From contig NZ_JAPQES010000001.1 of the NCBI RefSeq assembly GCF_026735165.1, positions 124,001-188,000 of the forward strand: a DNA stretch of 64,000 nt, written 5' to 3'. The notes under the pieces are model-generated. The model made no database searches. It was not told the DNA's origin and was given only the letters and a program-made list of their open reading frames with translations. Origin of the DNA: Clostridium ganghwense (lineage in GTDB: Bacteria > Bacillota > Clostridia > Clostridiales > Clostridiaceae). Position 1 is the first letter of the stretch. The number at the start of each line of letters is the position of its first letter. The position numbers were made by a program, and so were the translations under genes. Below are positions 8,075-16,091 of the stretch, piece after piece.

Positions 8075-10090
8075 TTAAATTTTAAATTTTCCAACCACAT
8101 CTTCTAATTTATTTACAACTACTTTAAGTTCATCAGCAGTATTTGAAATACTTTCTATAGTACTTGTTTGCTCCTCAATTGCTGCACTAACCTCTTCCGC
8201 TCCCGCTGCAGCTTCTTCTGATATTTCTGATATTTCTTGTATTGCATTGACAACTTCATCTTTATCATTATTTATTCTATTAATATTTGATACAAGTATT
8301 TGTATTTGTTCTATTGTACTTTCAAGTGATTTTTCTATATCACTAAAAGCCTTACTTGAATAATTCATTGCTTCATTAGCTTCTTTTATAGCTATTTCTG
8401 ATTCGTCTGCATTAGTTTTTGCATGATCTATTACCAGCTGAATTTCATTTATTATTTTGCCAATTTCTTTTGTAGACATAGATGTTTCTTCTGAAAGTTT
8501 TCTAATTTCATCCGCAACAACAGCAAATCCTTTTCCTGCTTCTCCTGCTCGTGCTGCTTCTATAGCTGCATTTAAAGCAAGTAAGTTTGTCTGTTCTGCA
8601 ATTGTTTCTATTGTAGTTAAAATATTACCTATTGTATCAGATTTATTTGCTAGTATTTCAATATTGTTAACTATTTTATCTGAAGCATCAGTAGTTATAT
8701 TGAATTTGTTAACTAATATATTCATAGAATCTATACCCTTAATATTAATTTGTGATGTCTCATTAGAGTATTTTTTAACAACTTCAGCATTTCGGGTAGC
8801 TTCATTTATTTCATCAGCTAGCGTTGATAATTTTAATGCTCCTTTTTGAGAACCTATTGACTGTTCTTCAGCCCCTTTTGCAAGTTCCTCTACAGTTCTT
8901 GATACTGATTCTATGGATTCAACATTATCATTCGTAGCTATTACTAGATTCTCCGAATATTTGAAGACTTCTTGTGAATTTACATTTAGCTCTCCAACTA
9001 TTTTTCTTAGCTCTTGTCTTAAATTTATTACTGCATACCCTATAATTCCTGCCTCGTCTTTATATTTAGAAGTTCTTTTAAATTGCTCATCTTCACAAGA
9101 TAGATCAAGTTTTGATATTTTATTTACCTCATCCGTGATAATACGTATTGGATTTGCTAGCTTTCTTCCAAAATGTGCAGCAGCAAGACAAGCTAAAATT
9201 AAAACTGCAGCAATAACAAATATAAATTTTTGAATTAATGTATTTAAAGGTTTTCTTAGTTCTGACAAGGAAATAGCAAAACCTACAATCCATTTTGATG
9301 ATTCTATACGTGATGTTATAAAGTATTTATCTTTACCATCAAAATCTTTTATTTCAACTAATTTATCTTGGTCTTTATTATTAATTACGCTGTTTAATTT
9401 TCCATTCATAATCTCAGATATATTTTTAATTTTTTCTTTTGTTGGCTGAAACTCTTCATTAGGATGAACTATAATATTATTATTTGCATCAAGTAATAAT
9501 CCATAACTATTATCCATAACATTTAAGTTTTTAACCAAATCAGTAAGAGGCTTCACCAACATATCTGTACCAATAACTCCATATAATTTTCCATCTTTAT
9601 TTATAGGTGTAGCTATAGTAATAACAATATCATTAGTATCAGTATCTACATAAGGTGATGTATAAATAATACCATTTTGTTCAATAGCTTCTTTATACCA
9701 ATCTCTTTGTGTACAATCATAATCAGCTGGTGGAATCCACCCTTTTCCTGAAATAAATTTTTTATCTGGCATCCCAATATATATTCCCAGACATTCATTA
9801 TTAACTTCTATTTTAGCTTTAAGATTTTTTATCAATTCCTCTTCTGTATAATTATTAATTTCTATATTAGTTGCTAATTCATTCATTATATTTCCCTGTA
9901 GTTTTAGCCAACTATCTATAGTTTCAGCATACTTATCAGCTGCTGTTTGAACCTGATTAACACTCATTTTTGTAATAATATTATATGAAGTATAATAATT
10001 AATTAGCGATGAAAACACCACACTCATCATACAAATTAAACAAACCAATATAATTATTTTAGATTTTATACTTTTCATTTTATTTATCAC
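8075..10090 (-). CDS. Methyl-accepting chemotaxis protein with dCache sensor
   Basis: 671 residues. Transmembrane segment near 11-31, an extracellular double Cache domain (about 35-280; the [22 protein letters not shown] stretch, split as QRDWYKEA and YTSPYVD, is the classic ligand-binding signature), second transmembrane segment near 288-308, HAMP (309-361) and a cytoplasmic signalling domain. The highly conserved hairpin tip [18 protein letters not shown] lies near residue 505. It should sense a small extracellular molecule, probably an amino acid or carboxylate as for most dCache receptors, and control CheA. It is monocistronic, ends in a clear terminator, and sits between mtn and methionine-lyase genes, so a sulfur-compound ligand is conceivable but unproven. 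Confidence 0.93.
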   Translation of the reverse strand: MINKMKSIKSKIIILVCLICMMSVVFSSLINYYTSYNIITKMSVNQVQTAADKYAETIDSWLKLQGNIMNELATNIEINNYTEEELIKNLKAKIEVNNECLGIYIGMPDKKFISGKGWIPPADYDCTQRDWYKEAIEQNGIIYTSPYVDTDTNDIVITIATPINKDGKLYGVIGTDMLVKPLTDLVKNLNVMDNSYGLLLDANNNIIVHPNEEFQPTKEKIKNISEIMNGKLNSVINNKDQDKLVEIKDFDGKDKYFITSRIESSKWIVGFAISLSELRKPLNTLIQKFIFVIAAVLILACLAAAHFGRKLANPIRIITDEVNKISKLDLSCEDEQFKRTSKYKDEAGIIGYAVINLRQELRKIVGELNVNSQEVFKYSENLVIATNDNVESIESVSRTVEELAKGAEEQSIGSQKGALKLSTLADEINEATRNAEVVKKYSNETSQINIKGIDSMNILVNKFNITTDASDKIVNNIEILANKSDTIGNILTTIETIAEQTNLLALNAAIEAARAGEAGKGFAVVADEIRKLSEETSMSTKEIGKIINEIQLVIDHAKTNADESEIAIKEANEAMNYSSKAFSDIEKSLESTIEQIQILVSNINRINNDKDEVVNAIQEISEISEEAAAGAEEVSAAIEEQTSTIESISNTADELKVVVNKLEDVVGKFKI

Positions 10091-10180
10091 CTCAAACTTA
10101 TCTTACAATTTACTTAATTACCTTTTTAGTATTATTAAAAATTTTGGAGTATTAATATAAAACCTACTTTCTTATAGCAT

Positions 10181-10213
10181 AAAAAGTAGGATGTACTTAC
10201 ACACCCTACTTTT
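10181..10213 (-). terminator. Terminator after ridA
   Basis: Inverted repeat AAAAGTAGG / CCTACTTTT with a 14-nt loop, followed on the minus strand by five T. It lies 10 bp past the RidA stop and ends the methionine-lyase/RidA transcript. Confidence 0.8.
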
Positions 10214-10222
10214 ATAAAACAA

Positions 10223-10600
10223 TTATATTAACGCTATTACCTCTATTTCAACAAGAGCATCCTTAGGTAATTTTCCTACTTGGAAAGCACTTCTTGCAGG
10301 ATAATTTTCTTTAAAGTATTCATTGTATACTTCATTCATTTTTCCAAAATTCTTTATGTCACTTAATAAAACTGTTGTTTTCAATACCTTATCCATACTG
10401 CTGCCAGCTTCTTCAATAATTACTTTTACATTCTCTAATGATTGTCTTGTTTGCTCTTCAATAGTAGCTGGCATTTCTCCTGTTTCAGTATTTATTGGAA
10501 GTTGTCCTGAAGTGAAAACAAGATTTCCAGCCTTTACTGCTTGTGAATATGGTCCTATAGCACCTGGTGCCTTATTAGTTGAAATAATTACTTTTTCCAT
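10223..10600 (-). CDS. ridA: RidA family enamine/imine deaminase
   Basis: 125 residues, the family's standard size. RidA hydrolyses reactive 2-aminoacrylate and 2-aminocrotonate released by PLP-dependent lyases, giving the 2-oxoacid and ammonia. Family features visible: the N-terminal NKAPGAIGPYSQAVKAGNLV, the SGQLPIN segment, the near-C-terminal YPARSAFQV with the conserved Arg that binds the carboxylate, and ALVEIEVIA at the end. It is 38 bp downstream of the methionine gamma-lyase gene and ahead of a shared terminator, so the pair is almost certainly co-transcribed; RidA would clear the enamine leaving the lyase. Confidence 0.94.
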   Translation of the reverse strand: MEKVIISTNKAPGAIGPYSQAVKAGNLVFTSGQLPINTETGEMPATIEEQTRQSLENVKVIIEEAGSSMDKVLKTTVLLSDIKNFGKMNEVYNEYFKENYPARSAFQVGKLPKDALVEIEVIALI

Positions 10601-10638
10601 ATTTTATTCCTCCTGGTTTATAATATTTTATGATTTTT

Positions 10639-11835
10639 TTATAGTTTTACTTTATTAAGGGCTTGTTCAATATCTGCAATAATATCTTCTGCATCTTCAA
10701 GTCCTATAGAAAGTCTAACAAGTCCATCTGTAATTCCAGCTTTTAATCTATCTTCTTCTGGAACTGCTGCATGAGTCATTGAAGCAGGATGCTGTATTAA
10801 AGTTTCAGTATCTCCAAGACTTACAGCAAGAGTACATAACTCTACATTATTCATAAGTTGTCTTCCTGCTTCCAGTCCTCCTTTAAGTTCAAAGCTTATC
10901 ATTGCCCCAAATTTTTTCATTTGTTTTTTAGCAAGCTCATGCTGTGGAAAACTTTCAAGACCTGGATAATTTATTTTTTCTATCATATCATGTTTTTCAA
11001 GATATTTAGCAACTTCCATCGCATTGTCACAATGTCTGTCATATCTAACGCCAAGGGTTTTTAATCCTCTTAATGTTAACCATGAATCAAAAGGACTTGG
11101 ACACGCTCCTGTAACATCTTTTATTCCTACCATTCTTACTTCATTTATATATTCTTTTGCTCCAATCACTACACCTGCCACAACATCTCCATGACCATTT
11201 ATATATTTTGTAGCACTATATACTACAATATCTGCCCCAAATTCTAAAGGTCTTTGTCCATATGGAGACATAAAAGTGTTATCCACCATAAGCTTAGCAC
11301 CATTTTCATGAGCAATTTTTGCACATTCTTCTATGTTAATAATGTCTAGCGTGGGATTTGCAGGTGTTTCTATATATATTAATTTAGTATTATCTTTCAT
11401 GGCTTGCTTTACATTTTCAATATCTTTTGCCTTTACAAAAGTTACATCTATACCAAATCTTCTAGCTTGATGATCTAACATAGCAAAAGTACATCCATAT
11501 AAAGTATCAGATGCCACTATATGATCTCCTGCTTCACATAATGTCCATATGGCAGATGAAATTGCCCCCATGCCTGAAGATGTAAAAACTGCTGCTTCTC
11601 CACCATCAAGTACTGCTAATTTTTCCTCTAGCTGCGCTGCTGTAGGATTTCCAAGTCTTGAATAAATATATCCAGACTCTTTTCCTGCAAATCTTGCTGC
11701 TCCTTGTTCTGCATTTTCAAATACGAAAGTAGAAGTTTGATAAATAGGAGTTGATAAAGCTCCTGTTAATGGATCAGGATAATTTCCTGCATGAATTAAT
11801 TTAGTATTATACCCCAAGTTATTATGTTTTTTCAT
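10639..11835 (-). CDS. megL: L-methionine gamma-lyase
   Basis: 398 residues, Cys/Met-metabolism PLP enzyme. PLP lysine is Lys210 in [12 protein letters not shown]. Two marks separate methionine gamma-lyase from cystathionine lyases: a cysteine in YGCTF (Cys115, matching Cys116 of the Pseudomonas putida enzyme) and the Lys-Asp pair in VGIKDVTGA (Lys239-Asp240, matching Lys240-Asp241). Predicted reaction: methionine to methanethiol, 2-oxobutyrate and ammonia; homocysteine and cysteine derivatives may also be used. Good RBS (AAGGGGGC). It precedes ridA and follows an NhaC-type transporter that may supply methionine. The symbol is assigned by homology. Confidence 0.92.
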   Translation of the reverse strand: MKKHNNLGYNTKLIHAGNYPDPLTGALSTPIYQTSTFVFENAEQGAARFAGKESGYIYSRLGNPTAAQLEEKLAVLDGGEAAVFTSSGMGAISSAIWTLCEAGDHIVASDTLYGCTFAMLDHQARRFGIDVTFVKAKDIENVKQAMKDNTKLIYIETPANPTLDIINIEECAKIAHENGAKLMVDNTFMSPYGQRPLEFGADIVVYSATKYINGHGDVVAGVVIGAKEYINEVRMVGIKDVTGACPSPFDSWLTLRGLKTLGVRYDRHCDNAMEVAKYLEKHDMIEKINYPGLESFPQHELAKKQMKKFGAMISFELKGGLEAGRQLMNNVELCTLAVSLGDTETLIQHPASMTHAAVPEEDRLKAGITDGLVRLSIGLEDAEDIIADIEQALNKVKL

Positions 11836-11893
11836 AATACTGCCCCCTTAATATTGTATAGAGTCAAATCAGTTATAAACCATTTTAAATTAA

Positions 11894-11932
11894 GTGGACA
11901 GTTAATCCTTTACACTAGGTATAACTGTCCAC
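11894..11932 (-). terminator. Hairpin between nhaC-type gene and methionine lyase
   Basis: Perfect 11-bp inverted repeat GTGGACAGTTA / TAACTGTCCAC with a 17-nt loop, 22 bp past the transporter stop on the minus strand. The following T-run is interrupted (TTAATTTAAAA), so it may act as a weak terminator that lets some transcripts read on into the lyase gene. Confidence 0.6.
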
Positions 11933-11953
11933 AAACTTTACACTAATTTTTTA

Positions 11954-13384
11954 TTAAAGCATAAACCCTACAACAAGATATAGAACAAAAGCAACTGCTG
12001 CATTTGCTAAAGCATACGGAACCTGTGTTTTTACGTGATCAATGTGGTCTGTTGCAGCTGCCATTGAAGAAAGAATTGTTGTATCAGATATTGGTGAACA
12101 ATGGTCTCCCATTATAGCTCCTGAAATTACAGCACCTACAGCCATATATACATTGGCATCCATTGCAACTGCCATTTGAATACCTATAGGCATCATAAGA
12201 GCAAAAGTTCCCCAGCTTGTACCAGTAGAGAATGCAATAACACTTCCCATTAAGAAGATAAGTGCTGGTCCATACGCTCCATGTATATTTCCTTCTACTA
12301 AACTAGCCATATATGCACCAGTTCCTAAATCTCCTATAACATTTCCTATTGCAATAGAACATATTAAGATTATAACAACTGGAATCATTGAACCTATACC
12401 TTTGTAAACATGTTCCATGAATTCATCTAATTTCATTATGTTTTGTGCTCTATAATATATTGCTGCAAAAACTAGAGATGCTGTTACAGCCCAAAATACT
12501 GAAGTTGACCCTGAACCATTAAATATACTACCCTCCCCAGTAATATATAGTCCTATAGGCATCATACCTATAAGAACAGCTAAAGGTAAAAGCATATTTT
12601 TTGCACTAGCTTTAACGCCTTCTTTAGTTGAAATTTCTGTAGCTTCTATATCTACAACAGGCATTGCTCCATCTCTCATTAACTTTCCTGTTGTTCTAAC
12701 TCTTTCTTCTGCTTTTTTCATTGGGCCCCAATCTTTACCTGTAAGTATATATGCAGGTACGGCCAAAACTGCTATGATTGAATAAAAATTGAAAGGAATA
12801 CTTTTTAAAAGTATAGAAGTAGGATTTCCTGTAATTACACCATTAGATACTTGAACTGCTATTAATCCCATTAATGTAGCGCCCCAAGCATTAAGTGGTA
12901 TTAATGAACAAATTGGAGCTGATGTGGAGTCACATATATACGCAAGTTTTTCTCTAGATACTTTGAATTTATCTGTTAGTGGTCTTGCTACTGTTCCTGA
13001 AGTAAGAATAGTTATTGATGATTCTATGAAAACAACAACCCCTATAAAAAATGCTAAAAGCTGTGCTGCTTTCTTATTCTTAATTATTTTATTTTTTTCT
13101 GTTAGGTAGTCTACAAACCCTTCAACACCACCTGATACTTGAACCAAAGTTATTATAGAACCTACAAGTAATGAGAAAATTACGGTTTTTGTAACCCAGC
13201 CTTCTGCAAATACTGCAATAATTCTCTCAAGTGAAGAGTTTAATGAAGGAAAGAATGCCCATCCCTTCATAGTTAGTTCCCCAACGAATATTCCTACAAA
13301 TAAAGATAAAAATACTTGTCTTGTAACAACTGCTAAAATAATTGCTAAAATCGGTGGAAGCAAACTCATTAGTCCATATTCCAT
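11954..13384 (-). CDS. NhaC-family Na+/H+ antiporter-like transporter, probable amino acid (methionine) carrier
   Basis: 476 residues with about 11-12 membrane segments and the NhaC/COG1757 pattern (IESSITILTSGTVARPLTDKF near 118-138, SFSTGTSWGTFALMMPIG-like AFSTGTSWGTFALMMPIG near 384, GAIMGDHCSPISDTTILSS near 425). Members of this family have been predicted as methionine transporters (MetT type) when found in methionine regulons. Its place between the methionine gamma-lyase and a C-S lyase supports uptake of methionine or a cysteine-related amino acid, though sodium/proton exchange cannot be ruled out. The leader contains a long-range 11-bp inverted repeat (13444-13519). Confidence 0.85.
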   Translation of the reverse strand: MEYGLMSLLPPILAIILAVVTRQVFLSLFVGIFVGELTMKGWAFFPSLNSSLERIIAVFAEGWVTKTVIFSLLVGSIITLVQVSGGVEGFVDYLTEKNKIIKNKKAAQLLAFFIGVVVFIESSITILTSGTVARPLTDKFKVSREKLAYICDSTSAPICSLIPLNAWGATLMGLIAVQVSNGVITGNPTSILLKSIPFNFYSIIAVLAVPAYILTGKDWGPMKKAEERVRTTGKLMRDGAMPVVDIEATEISTKEGVKASAKNMLLPLAVLIGMMPIGLYITGEGSIFNGSGSTSVFWAVTASLVFAAIYYRAQNIMKLDEFMEHVYKGIGSMIPVVIILICSIAIGNVIGDLGTGAYMASLVEGNIHGAYGPALIFLMGSVIAFSTGTSWGTFALMMPIGIQMAVAMDANVYMAVGAVISGAIMGDHCSPISDTTILSSMAAATDHIDHVKTQVPYALANAAVAFVLYLVVGFML

Positions 13385-13443
13385 AATTAATACCTCCTAT
13401 TTTTATATGATTTATATTATTACAACACTATAGCTGATATTAA

Positions 13444-13519
13444 TTTAGAAGCAAGCTATATAATTATATATCGTTAGTATTATTAATCCATTTTAACTTA
13501 TTATACAATTGCTTCTAAA
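13444..13519 (-). promoter_or_regulatory. Leader region of the nhaC-type gene closed by an 11-bp inverted repeat
   Basis: TTTAGAAGCAA (13444-13454) and TTGCTTCTAAA (13509-13519) are perfect inverted arms 54 nt apart, 60 bp upstream of the start codon. The enclosed RNA can form a smaller hairpin (ATATAatTATAT). No known riboswitch consensus was recognised. A separate palindrome, AATCACA-ata-TGTGATT, lies at 13540-13556. Either could be a protein site or a structured leader. Confidence 0.4.
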
Positions 13520-13601
13520 ATAAATATCCATAGTGTAATAATCACAATATGTGATTCATTAAATTTAATATAAAAACTATATTTCTTTTAAATAATGCTA
13601 T

Positions 13602-14774
13602 TTATAGACTATTAACGGCATTTTCTATTCTCTTTAATCCTTCTTCTAAAGTAACTCTTGGACAAGCAATATTGATTCTTGTAAATCCTTCTCCTTCTGG
13701 TCCAAACCAAGATCCATCATCTAAAGCAACTTTAGCTTTTTTAATCATAAATTGAAATAATTCCTCTTTACTCATACCCAATTTACGGCAGTCTAACCAA
13801 ACTAAATAAGTTCCTTCTATTTTATTAACTTTAATCTTAGGAATTTTTTCTTCAACATACTCTATTAAAAAGTCTAAGTTAGCTTCTAAATATTCTAATA
13901 CCTGTTCAAGCCACTCTTCTCCATGAGTATAAGCTGTTTCAGTAGCTACTGCTCCAAAACAGTTATCTCTACGAATATCTAATGTGCCTAAAGCAGCACT
14001 GAATTTTTTATGGTCATCCTTATTAGGTATTGATAATAAAGCAGATTGTAATCCCGCTATATTGAAGGTTTTACTTGGTGCAAAACAAGTAATTGTATTT
14101 TGAGCAAATTCTTCTGATATTGATGCAAATGGTATATGTTTATGTCCTCTATATACAAGGTCTGCATGTATTTCATCACTTATTACTTTTATATTATGTT
14201 TAAGACAAATTTCTCCAAGCTTAACCAATTCTTCTCTTTTCCATACTCTTCCTACTGGATTATGTGGACTGCAAAGTATCATAAGTTTTACTTTTTCATC
14301 GATCTGACTTTCTAACTCTTCATAATCCATAACATATTTTCCATCTACCTGTTTAAGAGAATTACATATTAACTCACGTCCATTTTCCTTTACTACATCA
14401 AAGAAAGGATAATATACAGGTGATTGTATAATTATTTTGTCTCCAGGCTGAGTAAATTCTCTTATGATAATGCTAAGAGCTGGAACAACACCTGGACTAT
14501 GAATTAACCAATCCTTTTTTATTTTCCAATCATGTCGTTTTTCCATCCAATTGCATACTGCTTCTTTATAGCTATCCGACATTTTTGTGTATCCAAATAT
14601 TCCATGTTCAGCTCTTTCTTTTAATGCATCTATAATAGGCTGAGCTACTCTTAAATCCATATCTGCTACCCACATAGGTAGTACATCTTTTGTTCCAAAT
14701 TTAGCTTCAACTTCATCCCATTTAGCTGTGTTACTTCCAATTCTATTGATTACTTTATCAAAATCGTACTTCAT
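13602..14774 (-). CDS. MalY/PatB-type C-S lyase (cystathionine/cysteine beta-lyase)
   Basis: 390 residues, class I/II aminotransferase fold of the MalY/PatB group. The N-terminal marker LPMWVADMD is present (32-40), PLP lysine is Lys235 in FAPSKTFNIAGLQ, and the carboxylate-binding Arg lies in FTRINIACPR near the C-terminus. These enzymes cleave C-S bonds of cystathionine, cysteine and S-substituted cysteines to pyruvate, ammonia and a thiol or sulfide. A near-perfect sigma-54 promoter lies 58 bp upstream (14832-14848), which places the gene under the enhancer-binding protein encoded at 16092-18146. RBS GGAGGGAT is close to the ATG. Confidence 0.92.
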   Translation of the reverse strand: MKYDFDKVINRIGSNTAKWDEVEAKFGTKDVLPMWVADMDLRVAQPIIDALKERAEHGIFGYTKMSDSYKEAVCNWMEKRHDWKIKKDWLIHSPGVVPALSIIIREFTQPGDKIIIQSPVYYPFFDVVKENGRELICNSLKQVDGKYVMDYEELESQIDEKVKLMILCSPHNPVGRVWKREELVKLGEICLKHNIKVISDEIHADLVYRGHKHIPFASISEEFAQNTITCFAPSKTFNIAGLQSALLSIPNKDDHKKFSAALGTLDIRRDNCFGAVATETAYTHGEEWLEQVLEYLEANLDFLIEYVEEKIPKIKVNKIEGTYLVWLDCRKLGMSKEELFQFMIKKAKVALDDGSWFGPEGEGFTRINIACPRVTLEEGLKRIENAVNSL

Positions 14775-14831
14775 TTTATCCCTCCGTCATTAATATTTTT
14801 GAAAACGTTTAATTTCACGTAATTATATATA

Positions 14832-14848
14832 AGCAAATACTGTGCCAA
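14832..14848 (-). promoter_or_regulatory. Sigma-54 (-24/-12) promoter of the C-S lyase gene
   Basis: Minus-strand TTGGCACAGTATTTGCT matches the sigma-54 consensus TGGCAC-N5-TTGC exactly, with 10 bp between the invariant GG and GC. Transcription would start near 14821, about 47 nt before the ATG. The adjacent regulator carries GAFTGA, the sigma-54 contact motif. Confidence 0.9.
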
Positions 14849-14906
14849 CATTTTTTTACCATAAAACTAGCTTTTTAGACAAGTTTTTTTATATTTTTTA
14901 AAAAGC

Positions 14907-14947
14907 AAAGGGTTAAAAGGGATATATTTTAACCCTTTTAACCCTTT
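14907..14947. repeat. 15-bp perfect inverted repeat, terminator-like or enhancer site
   Basis: AAAGGGTTAAAAGGG (14907-14921) and CCCTTTTAACCCTTT (14933-14947) pair perfectly around an 11-nt loop. On the minus strand it is followed by GCTTTTTAAAAAA, so it can act as a second terminator for the desulfhydrase gene. It also lies 59-99 bp upstream of the -24 element of the next sigma-54 promoter, a usual distance for an activator binding site, and is built of near-repeats of GGGTTAAAAGGG. Confidence 0.7.
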
Positions 14948-14970
14948 TCGCCCAATTTATTTATATAACA

Positions 14971-15007
14971 AAAATATCTCTATGCTTTAGACCGCATAGA
15001 GATATTT
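14971..15007 (-). terminator. Terminator of the D-cysteine desulfhydrase gene
   Basis: Perfect 14-bp stem AAATATCTCTATGC / GCATAGAGATATTT with an 8-nt loop, 22 bp past the stop on the minus strand, ending in five T. Strong. Confidence 0.85.
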
Positions 15008-15028
15008 ACTTAACTATAATATTAAATT

Positions 15029-16024
15029 TTACTGATTTAACTCAAACATTTCTGCCTTAGGAAATATTCCAAAAATACCTCCTGTATGAATAAATAAAAT
15101 CTTTTCTCCCTTTTTAAAAGTTCCTTTCTTAATTTGATCCGCTAGACCAAACATAGCTTTTCCAGTATAAACAGGATCAAATACTACTCCTTCTAATCTA
15201 GCAATATCCTCAATAAACTTCAACTCTTCTGGCCTACTTTTAGCATATCCAAGTCCCACATATCCATCTATAATATGAATCACTTCTTCCTCTATTGGTA
15301 TTTCTTTATCCATATAAGCTGAACTTTCTTTTGAAATTTTCTTTACTTTTTCTACAAAGTATTCTCTATCATCTGAAACATTTATCCCTACAATTTTTGT
15401 CTTAGGTAAAAATAATTTTTGTCCCATAGATAAGCCTGTATATGTTCCTCCTGAGCCTACAGCAGTTACAATATAATCAAAAGTAACATTTTCTTCTACA
15501 CACTGTTTGCTTACTTCCTCAGCAGCTTTTATATATCCAAAGTTACCTATTCCAAAAGATGCTCCTGTAGGAATAACATAAGCTTTTTTACCTTGTTTAT
15601 TTAGCTTTTCTTGTAACTCTTTTAATAAGTTTTCAAGATTCTTCTTATATTCTTCACTAGGTATATAATGTATATGTGCTCCTGCTAATTTATCTAAAAA
15701 CAAATTAGCTTCTACTTTTGGTTCTTCTGTTTTATTTAAAACGAGATGACACTCAAGGCCCAACTTAGTTGCTACAAATGCAGTAGCTCTACAGTGATTA
15801 GATTGAAGTCCTCCACACGTAATAAGTGTATCACATCCTTTATCTATAGCGTCTGCAACTGTATATTCCAACTTTCTTATTTTATTACCGCCTACTGCAC
15901 TTCCTGTAATATCATCTCTTTTTAAATAAATTTCTGGACCATCAAGTAACTTGCTTAGTTTTTCTAATTTGTGTATTGGCGTTGGTAAAAAAGCTAATTT
16001 CTCTCTTCTTGGATATTCCACCAT
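15029..16024 (-). CDS. dcyD: D-cysteine desulfhydrase (PLP, ACC-deaminase family)
   Basis: 331 residues of the tryptophan-synthase-beta/ACC-deaminase fold. PLP lysine is Lys48 in VGGNKIRKLE; CGGLQSNHCRATA (71-83) is the family's pyridoxal/carboxylate loop, and TAVGSGGTYTGL binds the phosphate. Family members of this type degrade D-cysteine to pyruvate, ammonia and sulfide; true ACC deaminase activity is less likely in this context. It has its own sigma-54 promoter (16070-16086) directly after the activator gene and two hairpins downstream, so it forms a one-gene transcription unit regulated by that activator. The symbol follows homology; substrate is not proven. Confidence 0.87.
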   Translation of the reverse strand: MVEYPRREKLAFLPTPIHKLEKLSKLLDGPEIYLKRDDITGSAVGGNKIRKLEYTVADAIDKGCDTLITCGGLQSNHCRATAFVATKLGLECHLVLNKTEEPKVEANLFLDKLAGAHIHYIPSEEYKKNLENLLKELQEKLNKQGKKAYVIPTGASFGIGNFGYIKAAEEVSKQCVEENVTFDYIVTAVGSGGTYTGLSMGQKLFLPKTKIVGINVSDDREYFVEKVKKISKESSAYMDKEIPIEEEVIHIIDGYVGLGYAKSRPEELKFIEDIARLEGVVFDPVYTGKAMFGLADQIKKGTFKKGEKILFIHTGGIFGIFPKAEMFELNQ

Positions 16025-16069
16025 TATCCCCTCCTATTTATAATAAATTTACTTATCATAGAGTAAAAT

Positions 16070-16086
16070 AGCAAATGCTATGCCAA
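16070..16086 (-). promoter_or_regulatory. Sigma-54 (-24/-12) promoter of the desulfhydrase gene
   Basis: Minus-strand TTGGCATAGCATTTGCT matches the sigma-54 pattern with one deviation (TGGCAT for TGGCAC) and exact 10-bp GG-to-GC spacing. The start point would be near 16059, 35 nt before the ATG. It sits 5 bp past the end of the sigma-54 activator gene. Confidence 0.87.
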
Positions 16087-16091
16087 TGATA

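Noticed and set aside
11836-11953. Sigma-54 promoter before the methionine gamma-lyase
   Set aside because: No GG-N10-GC element with the required flanking bases on the minus strand; only the terminator-like hairpin is seen.
13385-13601. Sigma-54 promoter before the NhaC-type gene
   Set aside because: AGCAAGCTATATAATT resembles a -12 side only; the -24 half is missing.
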